DNA from: RGIG4079 sp045596365
Lineage (GTDB): Bacteria > Bacteroidota > Bacteroidia > Bacteroidales > Muribaculaceae
DNA length: 64,000 bases
NCBI GenBank assembly: GCA_045596365.1
Contig: JAZOCE010000002.1
Span: 1-64,000 of the forward strand
Direction of reading: 5' to 3'
Shown piece after piece: positions 45,483 through 53,969 of this stretch. Position numbers and translations under genes: made by a program. The number at the start of each line of letters is the position of its first letter. Position 1 is the stretch's first letter. The notes beneath the pieces were generated by a model that had not been told where the DNA came from, did not search any database, and saw nothing but the letters and a program-made list of their open reading frames with translations.

Positions 45483-46736
45483 TTAAACCGTCAAACTATC
45501 TCTGTCAAGCAAAAACTCATAGATGTTCATAAATACCACACCGTTTTCATCTTGGTAACGCTTTATAGGATCTTCGGTGATTACAAACTTCTGAAAGCTG
45601 TCCGATATATTTATCAACGAGCGTAATTCCTGCTCTCGTTTCTCTTCATTGGGTAATCTCAAAGCTGATTGTACGTAACATCGTTTACTGCCCTCGTTAC
45701 ATACAAAATCGACTTCTAATTGTTTACGTTGGCTTTTGCCCTCCTCATTTTTTGTATTTACCACAACAACACCCACATCAACCATCAATCCGCGAGTGCG
45801 AAGCTCATTATATATGAGATTTTCCATCAAATGTGTTACCTCGTGCTGACGGAAATTTATACGAGCGTTGCGTAATCCTAAATCAGCGAAATAGTATTTG
45901 GCTGGAGTGTCAATATATTTCTTACCCTTAATATCATATCGTATAGATTTTTCTACCATAAAGACATCTTGCAGTATCTCAAGGTAGGAACTGATGGTAT
46001 TTGGAGAGATAGATACATTTTTGACCGATTTGAATGTATTTACCAATTTATTAGGATTTATAAGACCTCCGATTGAAGATGACAGGATGTTGATAAGTTC
46101 CACCATCTCCTCTTCGTTCTTAATTTTGTATCTTTCCAATATATCGGTAATGTATGTTTTTTTGAGTAGCGTCTGAAGATATGTCATTTTCTCCTCATTG
46201 CTTTGCATCGTTGCAATCATAGGAAGCCCGCCAAAGGTCATATACTCCTCCATTGCTTCCTCGCGAGATCCATTGAAGACAGAGAAAAATTCGCTAAACG
46301 ATAGAGGGGAAACCTTTATCTCGTCTCCACGCCCACGAAATTCGGTAATAACATCACTGGATAAAAATCTGGAGTTACTGCCAGTTACATATACATCGAC
46401 ATTGGGAATTTTAAGGTAACTATTCAGCACATCTTCAAACTCATCCACCCATTGTACCTCATCAAGCATCACATAGTGCATGCCATCCTTTGCAATACGA
46501 GCATCAATATATTCAAGTAAAGCATCGGGATTACGGAGTTTCTTATTACGACGGTCTTCCAGATCAACTTTGACCATGTGCTCATCATCTACCCCCTGTT
46601 CTTTCAGATAGTTACTAAACAGATTAAATAGCAAATACGACTTACCGCAACGACGAATTCCAGTAACAACCTTTATCATTCCGTTGTGCATACTCCTGAT
46701 GAGTTTGTTTAGGTATAAATCACGCTTTACTTCCAT
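45483..46736 (-). CDS. AAA-family ATPase with DUF4143 C-terminal domain
   Basis: The 417-residue protein has a P-loop in VVTGIRRCGKSYLLFNLF (about 23-40), a Walker B-like YVMLDEVQWVDEFE (about 93) and a sensor VYVTGSNSRFLS. DUF4143 occupies the C-terminus (about 200-400, with YYFADLGLRNARI and LENLIYNELRTRG). These ATPases are common accessory genes in Bacteroidota and archaea; their role is not established. The final part resembles restriction-like nuclease folds (KQLEVDFVCNEG), although activity is unproven. It has a strong promoter and converges on the nitroreductase gene. It begins an AT-rich, accessory-looking stretch. Confidence 0.88.
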   Translation of the reverse strand: MEVKRDLYLNKLIRSMHNGMIKVVTGIRRCGKSYLLFNLFSNYLKEQGVDDEHMVKVDLEDRRNKKLRNPDALLEYIDARIAKDGMHYVMLDEVQWVDEFEDVLNSYLKIPNVDVYVTGSNSRFLSSDVITEFRGRGDEIKVSPLSFSEFFSVFNGSREEAMEEYMTFGGLPMIATMQSNEEKMTYLQTLLKKTYITDILERYKIKNEEEMVELINILSSSIGGLINPNKLVNTFKSVKNVSISPNTISSYLEILQDVFMVEKSIRYDIKGKKYIDTPAKYYFADLGLRNARINFRQHEVTHLMENLIYNELRTRGLMVDVGVVVVNTKNEEGKSQRKQLEVDFVCNEGSKRCYVQSALRLPNEEKREQELRSLINISDSFQKFVITEDPIKRYQDENGVVFMNIYEFLLDRDSLTV

Positions 46737-46778
46737 ATATCACTGAATATTTCTGCGTCAATACGCATTTTTATTCGG

Positions 46779-46810
46779 CAAAGGTAGTACTTATAACAAA
46801 ATTTACCAAA
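46779..46810 (-). promoter_or_regulatory. Promoter of the DUF4143 ATPase gene
   Basis: Minus strand TTTG (46810-46807), a 20-bp spacer and TACCTTTG (46786-46779), about 43 bases before the start. Confidence 0.8.
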
Positions 46811-47217
46811 TAAAATCCATGTAAAGCAATTCTTTTATTTTTAGCATATTTGACTTAAAACATTCTTTCTGTATATTATGGTTTAACATCCATCTTATTG
46901 CTGAATTTGATTTACATCGCTAACAATGGTAAAACAGATCTTCTCATCCTCTCTAATTTTTTTGTTCCAAAGTTATTTTTTTTATGAGTTATTGTAGCGT
47001 GCGCAAAATACCGCAAACCGAGTTTAATATGCATACCTTTGAATTCTATAACATTACGAACAAGAAACATCCTGACCGTCCAGTAGCAATATAGAAACTC
47101 TACATGTGTTTAGTTTTGCCAAAAGATTGTTTCTTAACCCATACAATGTTCCGATTCAAAACATAACTCACAGACGATCAGGGCTCTTTTCCTTTTTTTT
47201 ATTGTTTATTTTAATAA
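46811..47217. other. Gene-free AT-rich stretch
   Basis: I see no convincing gene, repeat or RNA here. One 36-residue frame (46984-47094, starting MSYCSVRKIPQTEF) is too short and isolated to call. A T-rich run before 47217 may end transcription of the lipoprotein operon, but I find no proper stem. The stretch may be a decayed remnant between accessory genes. Confidence 0.4.
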
Positions 47218-47868
47218 TTATTTTTTCACTGTCGTTTTAATATAACTTTTACCAGCAGGAAAACTTTGATCTTTTGTATAATTTATAGAATATTTTCCCT
47301 CAGGCATGTCACTTAAAACATAACTATTACAAAGTCTCCCAACAATTATCTTATCAGTGCTTACTGTATTTATTATTGATGCAAGTATACTATTACTATC
47401 ACCTGTATCCAAACTAATAAGTCCCTCTCTCTTATATATAACCTCTCCCGTTTGGGTAGAACGTAAAATATATTCAATACCTACAGTTACTTTACTCATC
47501 AGCACATTACGCTTCCACGATTTTATTATTGTAAACATCGCAGCATCAGCGCCTAATACCTCTCTAAATATAGACAGATTACCTTCCAAAAATAGTTCAC
47601 TATCATATGCACTTTCAGATTGAAACATTTCCATAGTCATATAAGGAGAGAATACATAATAACCTTTTTCACACAATGGAATATATAAAGTAGTATAAAA
47701 ATAATCTTTTGCTTCAACTTCATTAGTTTGATTAATTGGAGGCATAATTACAATTGAAGACGGTTGGTCTTCATACATTTTTGCATATTGCTCTCCTCTT
47801 GTTATGACTTTTGATGAACATGAAGATAAAAATATTATACCTATAATTATTATAACTATCTGTTTCAT
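47218..47868 (-). CDS. DUF799 (GNA1162-like) lipoprotein
   Basis: The 216-residue protein has a lipoprotein signal with lipobox FLSSC (Cys about 17). SSIVIMPPINQTNEVEAKDYFYTTLY is the DUF799/GNA1162 signature: a predicted nucleotide-free Rossmann-like fold related to TolB N-terminal and CsgG-type proteins. The rest contains GADAAMFTIIKSW and VGIEYILRSTQTGEV. It is the last gene of a four-gene operon, overlapping the DUF4810 gene by 4 bases. In other bacteria DUF799, DUF4810 and CsgG-like genes occur together and are thought to form an outer membrane lipoprotein complex of unknown cargo. Confidence 0.88.
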   Translation of the reverse strand: MKQIVIIIIGIIFLSSCSSKVITRGEQYAKMYEDQPSSIVIMPPINQTNEVEAKDYFYTTLYIPLCEKGYYVFSPYMTMEMFQSESAYDSELFLEGNLSIFREVLGADAAMFTIIKSWKRNVLMSKVTVGIEYILRSTQTGEVIYKREGLISLDTGDSNSILASIINTVSTDKIIVGRLCNSYVLSDMPEGKYSINYTKDQSFPAGKSYIKTTVKK

Positions 47869-48212
47869 TGTTCTAATTGTTTAATTATTCGTGACACATA
47901 AATTTCAGATTCTGGATATAATAAAATTTCTGTTTTATAGAAATTAAGCGCTTCTTCTTTTTTCCCTAATTTATACAACATATATCCATACTCTGCATTT
48001 AATCCTGGAGGTGGAGTATTTCTTATTCCTTTTTGTTTTTCTATTACTTTAAGGCATTCTTTCATCGTTTTAGGCAATAGTTCATCCTTGCCTTTCTTCT
48101 GATATTGATATGCTTTATCTTCGTAATCATACCACGAGTATAGTGTTTTCGATGATGAGCATGATGATAATATGAAGACACTCATCACTATTATTAAATT
48201 TATCCTTTTCAT
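47865..48212 (-). CDS. DUF4810 lipoprotein
   Basis: The 115-residue protein has a lipoprotein signal (lipobox ILSSC, Cys about 18) and the DUF4810 core SWYDYEDKAYQYQKKG. A TPR-like helix pair with GLNAEYGYMLYKLGKKEEALNFY follows. It is the customary partner of the DUF799 protein. Its start overlaps the upstream stop by one base (TAATG), and it overlaps the next gene by four (ATGA), so translation of the set is coupled. Confidence 0.87.
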   Translation of the reverse strand: MKRINLIIVMSVFILSSCSSSKTLYSWYDYEDKAYQYQKKGKDELLPKTMKECLKVIEKQKGIRNTPPPGLNAEYGYMLYKLGKKEEALNFYKTEILLYPESEIYVSRIIKQLEQ

Positions 48213-48553
48213 TACAAAATAATTTTTTGAGTTTCTTGAGTTGATAAAATTATTTCTTTATTATATAAAATTTTCCCTTTTTTATATACAACGACCTTTC
48301 TTTTTCCTGTAGAAACAGCATATGATGTCCCTTTTCGATTAGCATCTTTCGATTTAACGACTTTAGCCTTAAATGATGTATTTTCGTCTATTATTACATC
48401 AATTAATCCAAGAGATTTATCATTAGCACTCACAAAAAGCAAATATGCAATATCTTCATACCCATATTCCTGAGATACTGGAATATTCGATTTACATCCA
48501 AAAAATAAAATCAGCACCAGAAAAAAAACAAATATTGATATTTTTGATTTCAT
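48212..48553 (-). CDS. Small lipoprotein in the CsgG-like operon
   Basis: The 113-residue protein has a lipoprotein signal (lipobox LFFGC, Cys about 20) followed by KSNIPVSQEYGYEDIAYLLF. The rest is beta-rich, with SAND-KSLGLIDVIID and a basic stretch DANRKGTSYAVSTGKRKVVVYKKGKIL. I recognise no named family. It sits between the CsgG-like and DUF4810 genes with overlaps on both sides, so it is very probably part of the same complex. It is the least familiar member of the operon. Confidence 0.75.
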   Translation of the reverse strand: MKSKISIFVFFLVLILFFGCKSNIPVSQEYGYEDIAYLLFVSANDKSLGLIDVIIDENTSFKAKVVKSKDANRKGTSYAVSTGKRKVVVYKKGKILYNKEIILSTQETQKIIL

Positions 48554-49479
48554 CTTTCTTCAATTATATAATCCATTAAATTTTCCTTATCTACAAATCC
48601 TTCAACAGAGACAAAAGAATATTCTGTTTCCGGTGTATCTCCTCCCACAGATAGAACAGTTATAGTTCCCTTTACTTTTCCAGGTAGTTCTATCATAATT
48701 CCGGTTTGAGGATTCTTCACCTTCTTTCCTTTTGTTTTAAGAGATAAAACCATCCCTTCCTCTAATCCCTGGCTTTTTCCACCCGCTATCAATATTGCAT
48801 CATCTTCATAATTTAGGAAATAAGTACGCCATGGTTTATCTGTACATTTGGTTATAATATTTTCTACTAATTGCCCAATCGCTTCTGAAATTGCCTTATC
48901 GCTTAATGTTGCATCAAAACCAGCACTACTTCCTACTCCTAAAGTTGTCTTTGACGTTATTTCTGCAACACCTTTTGCTTCATCTGAATATATAATCAAA
49001 CCACTTGAAACATCTACTAATCGTATTGATACCGCTGCTTCAACAGTTTGAATCTTTGTTTTAGAAAATACACCAGATTTTCCTGTGTTTTTTCTCCCAA
49101 ACTCCGTTATCGAACCAATTATTAAATAATCAGCTCCGATTGTTGATAAACTATCTCCTTTTAATTGCATTTCCTCAATAATCGCAGATATATCATTTCG
49201 TTCAATCATAATAAACTTTCCAGAAGAAACAAGTTTAGTTGTCAAAATATCTGTTGCCTGTTTTCCCATAGGATCATTTTCTTTATCATAGAAAAGACCT
49301 TTTGCATATTGTGTTTCATTTGAAAAACGTCCAATGGCAACTTTCCTTTTTAATATTTTTGATACAGATTCTTCGGTAGTTGATACGCTATTTATATTTT
49401 CAACTTTTTCTATTTTACGCTGTGCGTACAAAATAGCTGAAAATGAAAGCGCGAATACTATAACAAGTATTTTTTTCAT
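48550..49479 (-). CDS. CsgG/HfaB-like outer membrane assembly protein
   Basis: The 309-residue protein has a type I signal peptide (KKILVIVFALSFSAILYAQ) and no lipobox, unlike curli CsgG. The CsgG domain (about 45-215) shows KVAIGRFSNETQYAKG, FIMIERNDISAIIEEMQL, GADYLIIGSITEFG and VSIRLVDVSSGLIIYSDEAKG. The C-terminal 80 residues add a beta domain with AGGKSQGLEEGMVLSL, like that of FlgT and related CsgG-fold proteins. It could form or regulate a pore or an outer membrane scaffold. No curlin-like repeat protein is present nearby. It is the first gene of the operon. Confidence 0.86.
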   Translation of the reverse strand: MKKILVIVFALSFSAILYAQRKIEKVENINSVSTTEESVSKILKRKVAIGRFSNETQYAKGLFYDKENDPMGKQATDILTTKLVSSGKFIMIERNDISAIIEEMQLKGDSLSTIGADYLIIGSITEFGRKNTGKSGVFSKTKIQTVEAAVSIRLVDVSSGLIIYSDEAKGVAEITSKTTLGVGSSAGFDATLSDKAISEAIGQLVENIITKCTDKPWRTYFLNYEDDAILIAGGKSQGLEEGMVLSLKTKGKKVKNPQTGIMIELPGKVKGTITVLSVGGDTPETEYSFVSVEGFVDKENLMDYIIEER

Positions 49480-49513
49480 TTTTCTCCATTTTTAATTAAA
49501 ACCTAAATTTTTA

Positions 49514-49692
49514 TAGTCCGTTTCGGTAGGATAGACAATAAAAAAACGTGGACTAATAACCTCATCTTTGTTTCTTTGGTATCGCCAAACACCATACGTC
49601 CAAATATGAGTAAAAGCCCACGCTAAAAGATAGCGTGAGCATCAACTTTTACTCGTGGACGTTTCATTTAAAATTTGGCGATTTCAAGAAAC
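49514..49692. repeat. Large nested inverted-repeat element (predicted hairpin RNA or mobile remnant)
   Basis: Five nested complementary arms span 49570-49692: GTTTCTT / AAGAAAC (outermost), ATCGCCAAA / TTTGGCGAT, ACGTCCA / TGGACGT, GAGTAAAAG / CTTTTACTC and CACGCTA / TAGCGTG around an AAAGA loop. A second, smaller hairpin TAGTCC / GGACTA (49514-49519 with 49550-49555) lies beside it. The region lies upstream of the CsgG-like gene on the minus strand and upstream of the TPR gene on the plus strand. It could be a structured 5' leader, an independent small RNA or a non-autonomous mobile element (no target duplication identified). The rest of the 49480-49968 gap holds only AT-rich sequence and a weak promoter box. 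Confidence 0.65.
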
Positions 49693-49771
49693 ACGAATAT
49701 AAGCTAACGCTCTTTATTTATATGTCTTTATATTATTATTTACATAGGCAATTTTATTAATGTTCTATTTG

Positions 49772-49779
49772 CAAATATA
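49772..49779 (-). promoter_or_regulatory. Weak promoter box upstream of the CsgG-like operon
   Basis: TATATTTG on the minus strand, with a poor TTG about 22 bp upstream. If used, the nested repeat would lie in the 5' leader of the CsgG-like transcript. Confidence 0.35.
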
Positions 49780-49968
49780 GATAGAAATTTGAGAAATTTT
49801 TCAACTTTTATTAAAAATAATTTTATCTCTGAGTATAAAAATCATTATATCATAAAAAAAGATTATTTTTGCGAGATAAAAGCAAATACCACTACATAAT
49901 TATATTGTCTATCTTAATTATTTTATACTTTAATAAAACATTTTCAACTCAAAATACATGATTTAATA

Positions 49969-50802
49969 ATGGCAAAATATATTATTCCAATTATATTTGT
50001 GTGTTGCACAATTAAAATTATTGCACAAGAGCAAGACCATTCGGCATACCTGGATTTTGTGGGTGAAGCCGACAAGGCAATAGAAGAAGAGCGATGGTAT
50101 GCTGCTGCTGCTAATCTTGAAAGCGCAATGCGTCTTGAGCCGGGAAATCCAACAAATGTACTACTAATGTCAAACCTCGGTCTTGTGAGACTCAATGCAG
50201 GGGAAGATTCCCTTGCTCTTGCAATTTTGAATGATGCTCATCGGATTGCTCCCACTTCAATAATCGTATTAAGTAATCGAGCTAAAGTTCTTCAAGCGAT
50301 GGGGCGACAATCTGAAGCATATAACGATTACTCTCTTATACTTAACATTGATTCTACGGCAATTGAACCTCGTTTCATGCACGGCATAATGTCGGTATAT
50401 AGCGGAGATACCATCACTGCAAAAAAAGATTTTGCTATATTACAAAGACTTGCCCCCGACAGCGAAAATACAGCCATTGGTTTAGCTGCATTATATACTG
50501 CCACAAATCGACCATTTGATGCAATTATCCAATACACTAAGTTGATTAACAACAATCCTGACATTGAGTATTACAGCGGGAGAGCCGCTTGCTACTTACT
50601 CACACAACAGCTCAATGAAGCTGCAGCAGATATAGCCGAAGGGTTAAGAATCAATCCTAATGATGCTGAATTCTACTTATATAGGGCTTATCTTAACAAA
50701 TTGCGTTATCGTGCTGAAGATGCAGAGACCGACTTAAAACAGGCACTCAAACTCGGTGCAGATCCCAATAGGGCAAAACTATTTTACAAATTAGGAAAAT
50801 AA
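49969..50802 (+). CDS. Periplasmic TPR-repeat protein
   Basis: The 277-residue protein has a signal peptide (KYIIPIIFVCCTIKIIAQ) and about six tetratricopeptide repeats, for example WYAAAANLESAMRLEPGN, SEAYNDYSLILNID, FDAIIQYTKLINNNP and EAAADIAEGLRINPND. TPR arrays serve as protein-binding scaffolds. No catalytic domain is present and no partner gene is adjacent, so the role is unknown. Confidence 0.85.
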   Translation: MAKYIIPIIFVCCTIKIIAQEQDHSAYLDFVGEADKAIEEERWYAAAANLESAMRLEPGNPTNVLLMSNLGLVRLNAGEDSLALAILNDAHRIAPTSIIVLSNRAKVLQAMGRQSEAYNDYSLILNIDSTAIEPRFMHGIMSVYSGDTITAKKDFAILQRLAPDSENTAIGLAALYTATNRPFDAIIQYTKLINNNPDIEYYSGRAACYLLTQQLNEAAADIAEGLRINPNDAEFYLYRAYLNKLRYRAEDAETDLKQALKLGADPNRAKLFYKLGK

Positions 50803-50836
50803 AAAACAGCGGGCGGAATATTCCGCCCGCTGTTTT
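50803..50836. terminator. Bidirectional terminator
   Basis: AACAGCGGGCGGAAT and its exact complement form a perfect 15-bp stem flanked by A and T runs. It ends the TPR gene and the convergent winged-helix gene. Confidence 0.9.
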
Positions 50837-50851
50837 GCATAGAGTTTATAA

Positions 50852-51061
50852 TTACTTAACGAGTGAAAGAACTAATTCTTTACCATCTTCGCTCTCTGCG
50901 ATGTTAAGTTTACCCTCACGAGCCAACCAACCGATAGCAGCATAAAGTTCTTTGTCTTTAAGTTTTGTTACTTTCTTGATTTCTTTGTTACCTAAAACTT
51001 CTGTTTCATTTAGAGCATTCCATACAAGACCTGCCCATGTACCAATTGTTTCTACATTCAT
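50852..51061 (-). CDS. Small winged-helix protein (DUF2582)
   Basis: The 69-residue protein starts MNVETIGTWAGLVWNAL and continues with a winged-helix segment (KEIKKVTKLKDKELYAAIGWLAREGKL), a common Bacteroidota DNA-binding-like domain called DUF2582. The fold suggests nucleic-acid binding, but no target is known. It has a full-consensus promoter and a shared terminator, so it is an independent, probably well-expressed gene. Confidence 0.88.
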   Translation of the reverse strand: MNVETIGTWAGLVWNALNETEVLGNKEIKKVTKLKDKELYAAIGWLAREGKLNIAESEDGKELVLSLVK

Positions 51062-51113
51062 AGTGTAGTTGCGTTTTTGTTTATAAAATAATTCAAATAT
51101 CTAAATTCGGGTG

Positions 51114-51145
51114 CAAATTTACGATTTTTTCTATAAATATTCAAA
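51114..51145 (-). promoter_or_regulatory. Promoter of the DUF2582 gene
   Basis: Minus strand TTTG (51145-51142), a 20-bp spacer and TAAATTTG (51121-51114). Confidence 0.8.
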
Positions 51146-51175
51146 TATATAGTCCCATAAAAGTGTAATTATTAG

Positions 51176-51183
51176 TATATTTG
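51176..51183 (+). promoter_or_regulatory. Promoter box of rsgA
   Basis: TATATTTG lies 16 bases before the rsgA start, predicting a very short leader. Confidence 0.55.
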
Positions 51184-51198
51184 TAAAATATATACTAT

Positions 51199-52143
51199 AT
51201 GAAATCAGGGATTGTAATAAAAAATACAGGAAGTTGGTATGCTGTTAAGACCGACGATGGGAATGAGATAAATTGCAAAATCAAAGGAAATTTCCGTCTT
51301 AAAGGGATACGCACAACCAATCCGGTTGCTGTAGGGGACCACGTTACTTTGTCAGACGAAGCTCCCGATGGTACAGCATTCATTAAAACAATTGAGCAAA
51401 GAAAAAATTACATCATACGGCGTGCAAGCAATTTATCCAAAGAATCTCATATTATTGCAGCCAATGTAGATGTTGCCTTTCTCATCGTTACACTTGCCCA
51501 CCCTGCAACATCAACTACATTTATTGACCGTTTTTTAGCTACAGCTGAAGCCTATCGGGTACCTGCTGTAATTGTCATTAATAAAGTTGACATTCTCACC
51601 GATGAAGAGGATAAAGAATTACTTGATGCCGTCTCTTATTTATATAGCTCAATCGGATATAAAGTTTTAGAAGTCTCAGCATTGACCGGGAAGGGAATAG
51701 ATACTCTTAAAGAGATGTTGCATGGTAAAATTTCACTATTCTCCGGCAATTCCGGTGTAGGGAAATCATCTATCATCAACTCGCTTATTCCATGGCTCGA
51801 ATTACGCACTGCCGAAATTTCAGTAACCCACGACACCGGAATGCACACAACAACATTCTCTGAAATGTTTCCACTGCCCGACAAGTCGGGTTACATTATT
51901 GATACTCCGGGAGTAAAAGGGTTTGGCACTATTGATTTTGACAAACATGAAGTTGCCCATTTCTTCCCTGAAATATTTGATATATCACATGATTGCCGAT
52001 ATGGAGACTGCACTCACACCCACGAACCGGGATGTGCAGTTCTTGATGCCCTTAATGATTGTCGCATATCACAATCCCGATATAATTCATATCTAAGCAT
52101 CCTCGAAGATTCCGATTCCGACAAATATCGCAAGCCATTTTAA
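51199..52143 (+). CDS. rsgA: Ribosome small-subunit-dependent GTPase RsgA
   Basis: The 314-residue protein has an N-terminal OB fold (about 1-70) and a circularly permuted GTPase domain in the order G4 (VINKVDIL), G1 (GNSGVGKSSIIN) and G3 (DTPGVKGFG). A C-terminal zinc-binding helical domain has Cys and His in CRYGDCTHTHEPGCAV. RsgA assists late 30S subunit maturation at the decoding centre. Order and length are canonical. Confidence 0.97.
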   Translation: MKSGIVIKNTGSWYAVKTDDGNEINCKIKGNFRLKGIRTTNPVAVGDHVTLSDEAPDGTAFIKTIEQRKNYIIRRASNLSKESHIIAANVDVAFLIVTLAHPATSTTFIDRFLATAEAYRVPAVIVINKVDILTDEEDKELLDAVSYLYSSIGYKVLEVSALTGKGIDTLKEMLHGKISLFSGNSGVGKSSIINSLIPWLELRTAEISVTHDTGMHTTTFSEMFPLPDKSGYIIDTPGVKGFGTIDFDKHEVAHFFPEIFDISHDCRYGDCTHTHEPGCAVLDALNDCRISQSRYNSYLSILEDSDSDKYRKPF

Positions 52144-52150
52144 ATGCAAA

Positions 52151-52184
52151 AAATAAGTCGCTTTTTTACAGCGACTTATTTTTT
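52151..52184. terminator. Terminator between rsgA and the MFS gene
   Basis: AAATAAGTCGC pairs with GCGACTTATTT and six T follow; the reverse strand is also A/T flanked, so it may serve both converging genes. Confidence 0.85.
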
Positions 52185-52202
52185 CACTTATGTAGTATTT
52201 GA

Positions 52203-53858
52203 TTACTTAATATTTGGTTCTTCAAGACCAAGACCTTTCTTCTTATCTACTGCCTTCAAAATAAATCCAATTATAAGAGCAGCAACACCGAGCGATGCAA
52301 GCATTACAAGAGGAGCAGTGTAATCATATTGTGTAGCAGCCTGTGCAGATGTAATTGTTCCATTAGCTACCTCAGTAACCAATTCGGTATTTGTCTTGTC
52401 AAGCACCTTACCAATCAGCAATGGGAACAACCACAATCCGATGTTTTGTATCCAGAAGATCAAAGCATAAGCACTACCTATAATCTTAGAATCTACTAAT
52501 TTAGGAACACTTGGCCACAATGACGCCGGAACAAGAGAGAAACTTGAGCCAAGCACCAAGATAGTTACATAAGCAATAACAACGCCACCAATAGGACTAC
52601 CTTTAAACATTGGTAATACAAACGCAAATGTCAAGTGGCACACAATCAACAAGATTGAGCCTAAAATCAACATTGACGCAGCCTTACCTTTGTGATCGAC
52701 ATAGTTACCAAGAATAGGTGTAATACCTACAGCTAACAATGGGAATACCGCAAATACTGTTTCAGCACTTTGACGCATGTACCCCATGTAACAGAACACA
52801 ATCAATGATATTACCGACAATACCAATAGGCTGGTTTTCATTCCTTTGTTCTTTGAAAAATTGCTTGCAAATGCACTTGCTGCAACAATCAACATAATAA
52901 TATATTGAATAATTGTAACTGTATTTGTAGCCCAAAAAGAATCCGCAGAAACCGCTGTAAATGTCAAGTTACATTGCAACATGTTTACAGCATATTTTTG
53001 GAATGGGAATATTGCTGAATAATATAACACGCATAGCAATGCGACCAACCAAAAACCACTACTTTTAAGGATTTTACCAAGATCGCTTAACTTGAATGGA
53101 TCATCTTTTTCTTCAGCCTCTCCTGTTTGCGCATCAAGTTTTTTATCCATAAAGAAATAAACAATAAACATGATGAGAGCAATCATCAGCAATACCACAC
53201 CGAATGCGACAGAGCGAGACACATCAATATCTCCACCTAATTTTGCAAAGAATGGAGAGAATATCATACATGTTGCCACCCCCAAACGAGCAAGAGCCAT
53301 TTCTGATCCCATTGCCAAAGCCATTTCGCGACCTTTAAACCATTTTACGATACCGCGACTCACTGTAATACCAGCCATTTCAACACCGCAGCCAAATATC
53401 ATAAACCCAACGGCAGCAAACTTGGCTGAAGCAGGCATTCCTTCATAGAACGGAGATATTCCCAATTCATCAAATCCGGGAATATAGTTAAGATTATTGG
53501 TAAACCACATTTCCAATCCACTGCCGATAAACATATCTGTTACTGCATACCAATTAATTGCCGCTCCTATCAACATTACCACTCCTGAGAGCAAAGCAGT
53601 GAAGCGTACTCCCATTTTATCAAGAATAATACCGGCAAAAATAAGAAAGAACACAAATACATTCAAGAATGTTTCAGAGCCTTGCATTGTTCCAAACGCA
53701 GTTGAATCCCATCCGCGCGTTGATTGCATCAAATCCTTTATCGGAGAAAGGATATCCATAAAAATGTAGCTGAAAAACATTGCCATTGCAAGAAGCAACA
53801 ATGCCGTCCAGCGAGCCCAAGCCTTATCATTTAAGGCGACTTTCAGTTTTTCTGTCAT
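52203..53858 (-). CDS. MFS transporter
   Basis: The 551-residue integral membrane protein has about 12-14 helices, a loop motif GIILDKMGVRF after helix 2-3 and GREMALAMGSEMALARLG near helix 5. The second half contains YVDHKGKAASML in the place of the equivalent loop motif. This arrangement resembles oxalate/formate or nitrate-type MFS members, but the substrate cannot be deduced. An extended loop (about 230-245, TGEAEEKDDPF) separates the two halves. It stands alone and is divergent from the AI-2E family gene. Confidence 0.9.
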   Translation of the reverse strand: MTEKLKVALNDKAWARWTALLLLAMAMFFSYIFMDILSPIKDLMQSTRGWDSTAFGTMQGSETFLNVFVFFLIFAGIILDKMGVRFTALLSGVVMLIGAAINWYAVTDMFIGSGLEMWFTNNLNYIPGFDELGISPFYEGMPASAKFAAVGFMIFGCGVEMAGITVSRGIVKWFKGREMALAMGSEMALARLGVATCMIFSPFFAKLGGDIDVSRSVAFGVVLLMIALIMFIVYFFMDKKLDAQTGEAEEKDDPFKLSDLGKILKSSGFWLVALLCVLYYSAIFPFQKYAVNMLQCNLTFTAVSADSFWATNTVTIIQYIIMLIVAASAFASNFSKNKGMKTSLLVLSVISLIVFCYMGYMRQSAETVFAVFPLLAVGITPILGNYVDHKGKAASMLILGSILLIVCHLTFAFVLPMFKGSPIGGVVIAYVTILVLGSSFSLVPASLWPSVPKLVDSKIIGSAYALIFWIQNIGLWLFPLLIGKVLDKTNTELVTEVANGTITSAQAATQYDYTAPLVMLASLGVAALIIGFILKAVDKKKGLGLEEPNIK

Positions 53859-53969
53859 TGTAATATGATTGGTTAATTATTAGTTCAATACCGGCACAAA
53901 GTTACGCAAAACATATATTTGATAAAAATTTTTTATTAAATTCGTATCGTAATCAATATGATATAAAAC

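Noticed and set aside
46984..47094. A 36-residue frame (MSYCSVRKIPQ...) in the gene-free stretch
   Set aside because: Too short and isolated. No promoter and no recognisable family, although a decayed gene fragment cannot be excluded.
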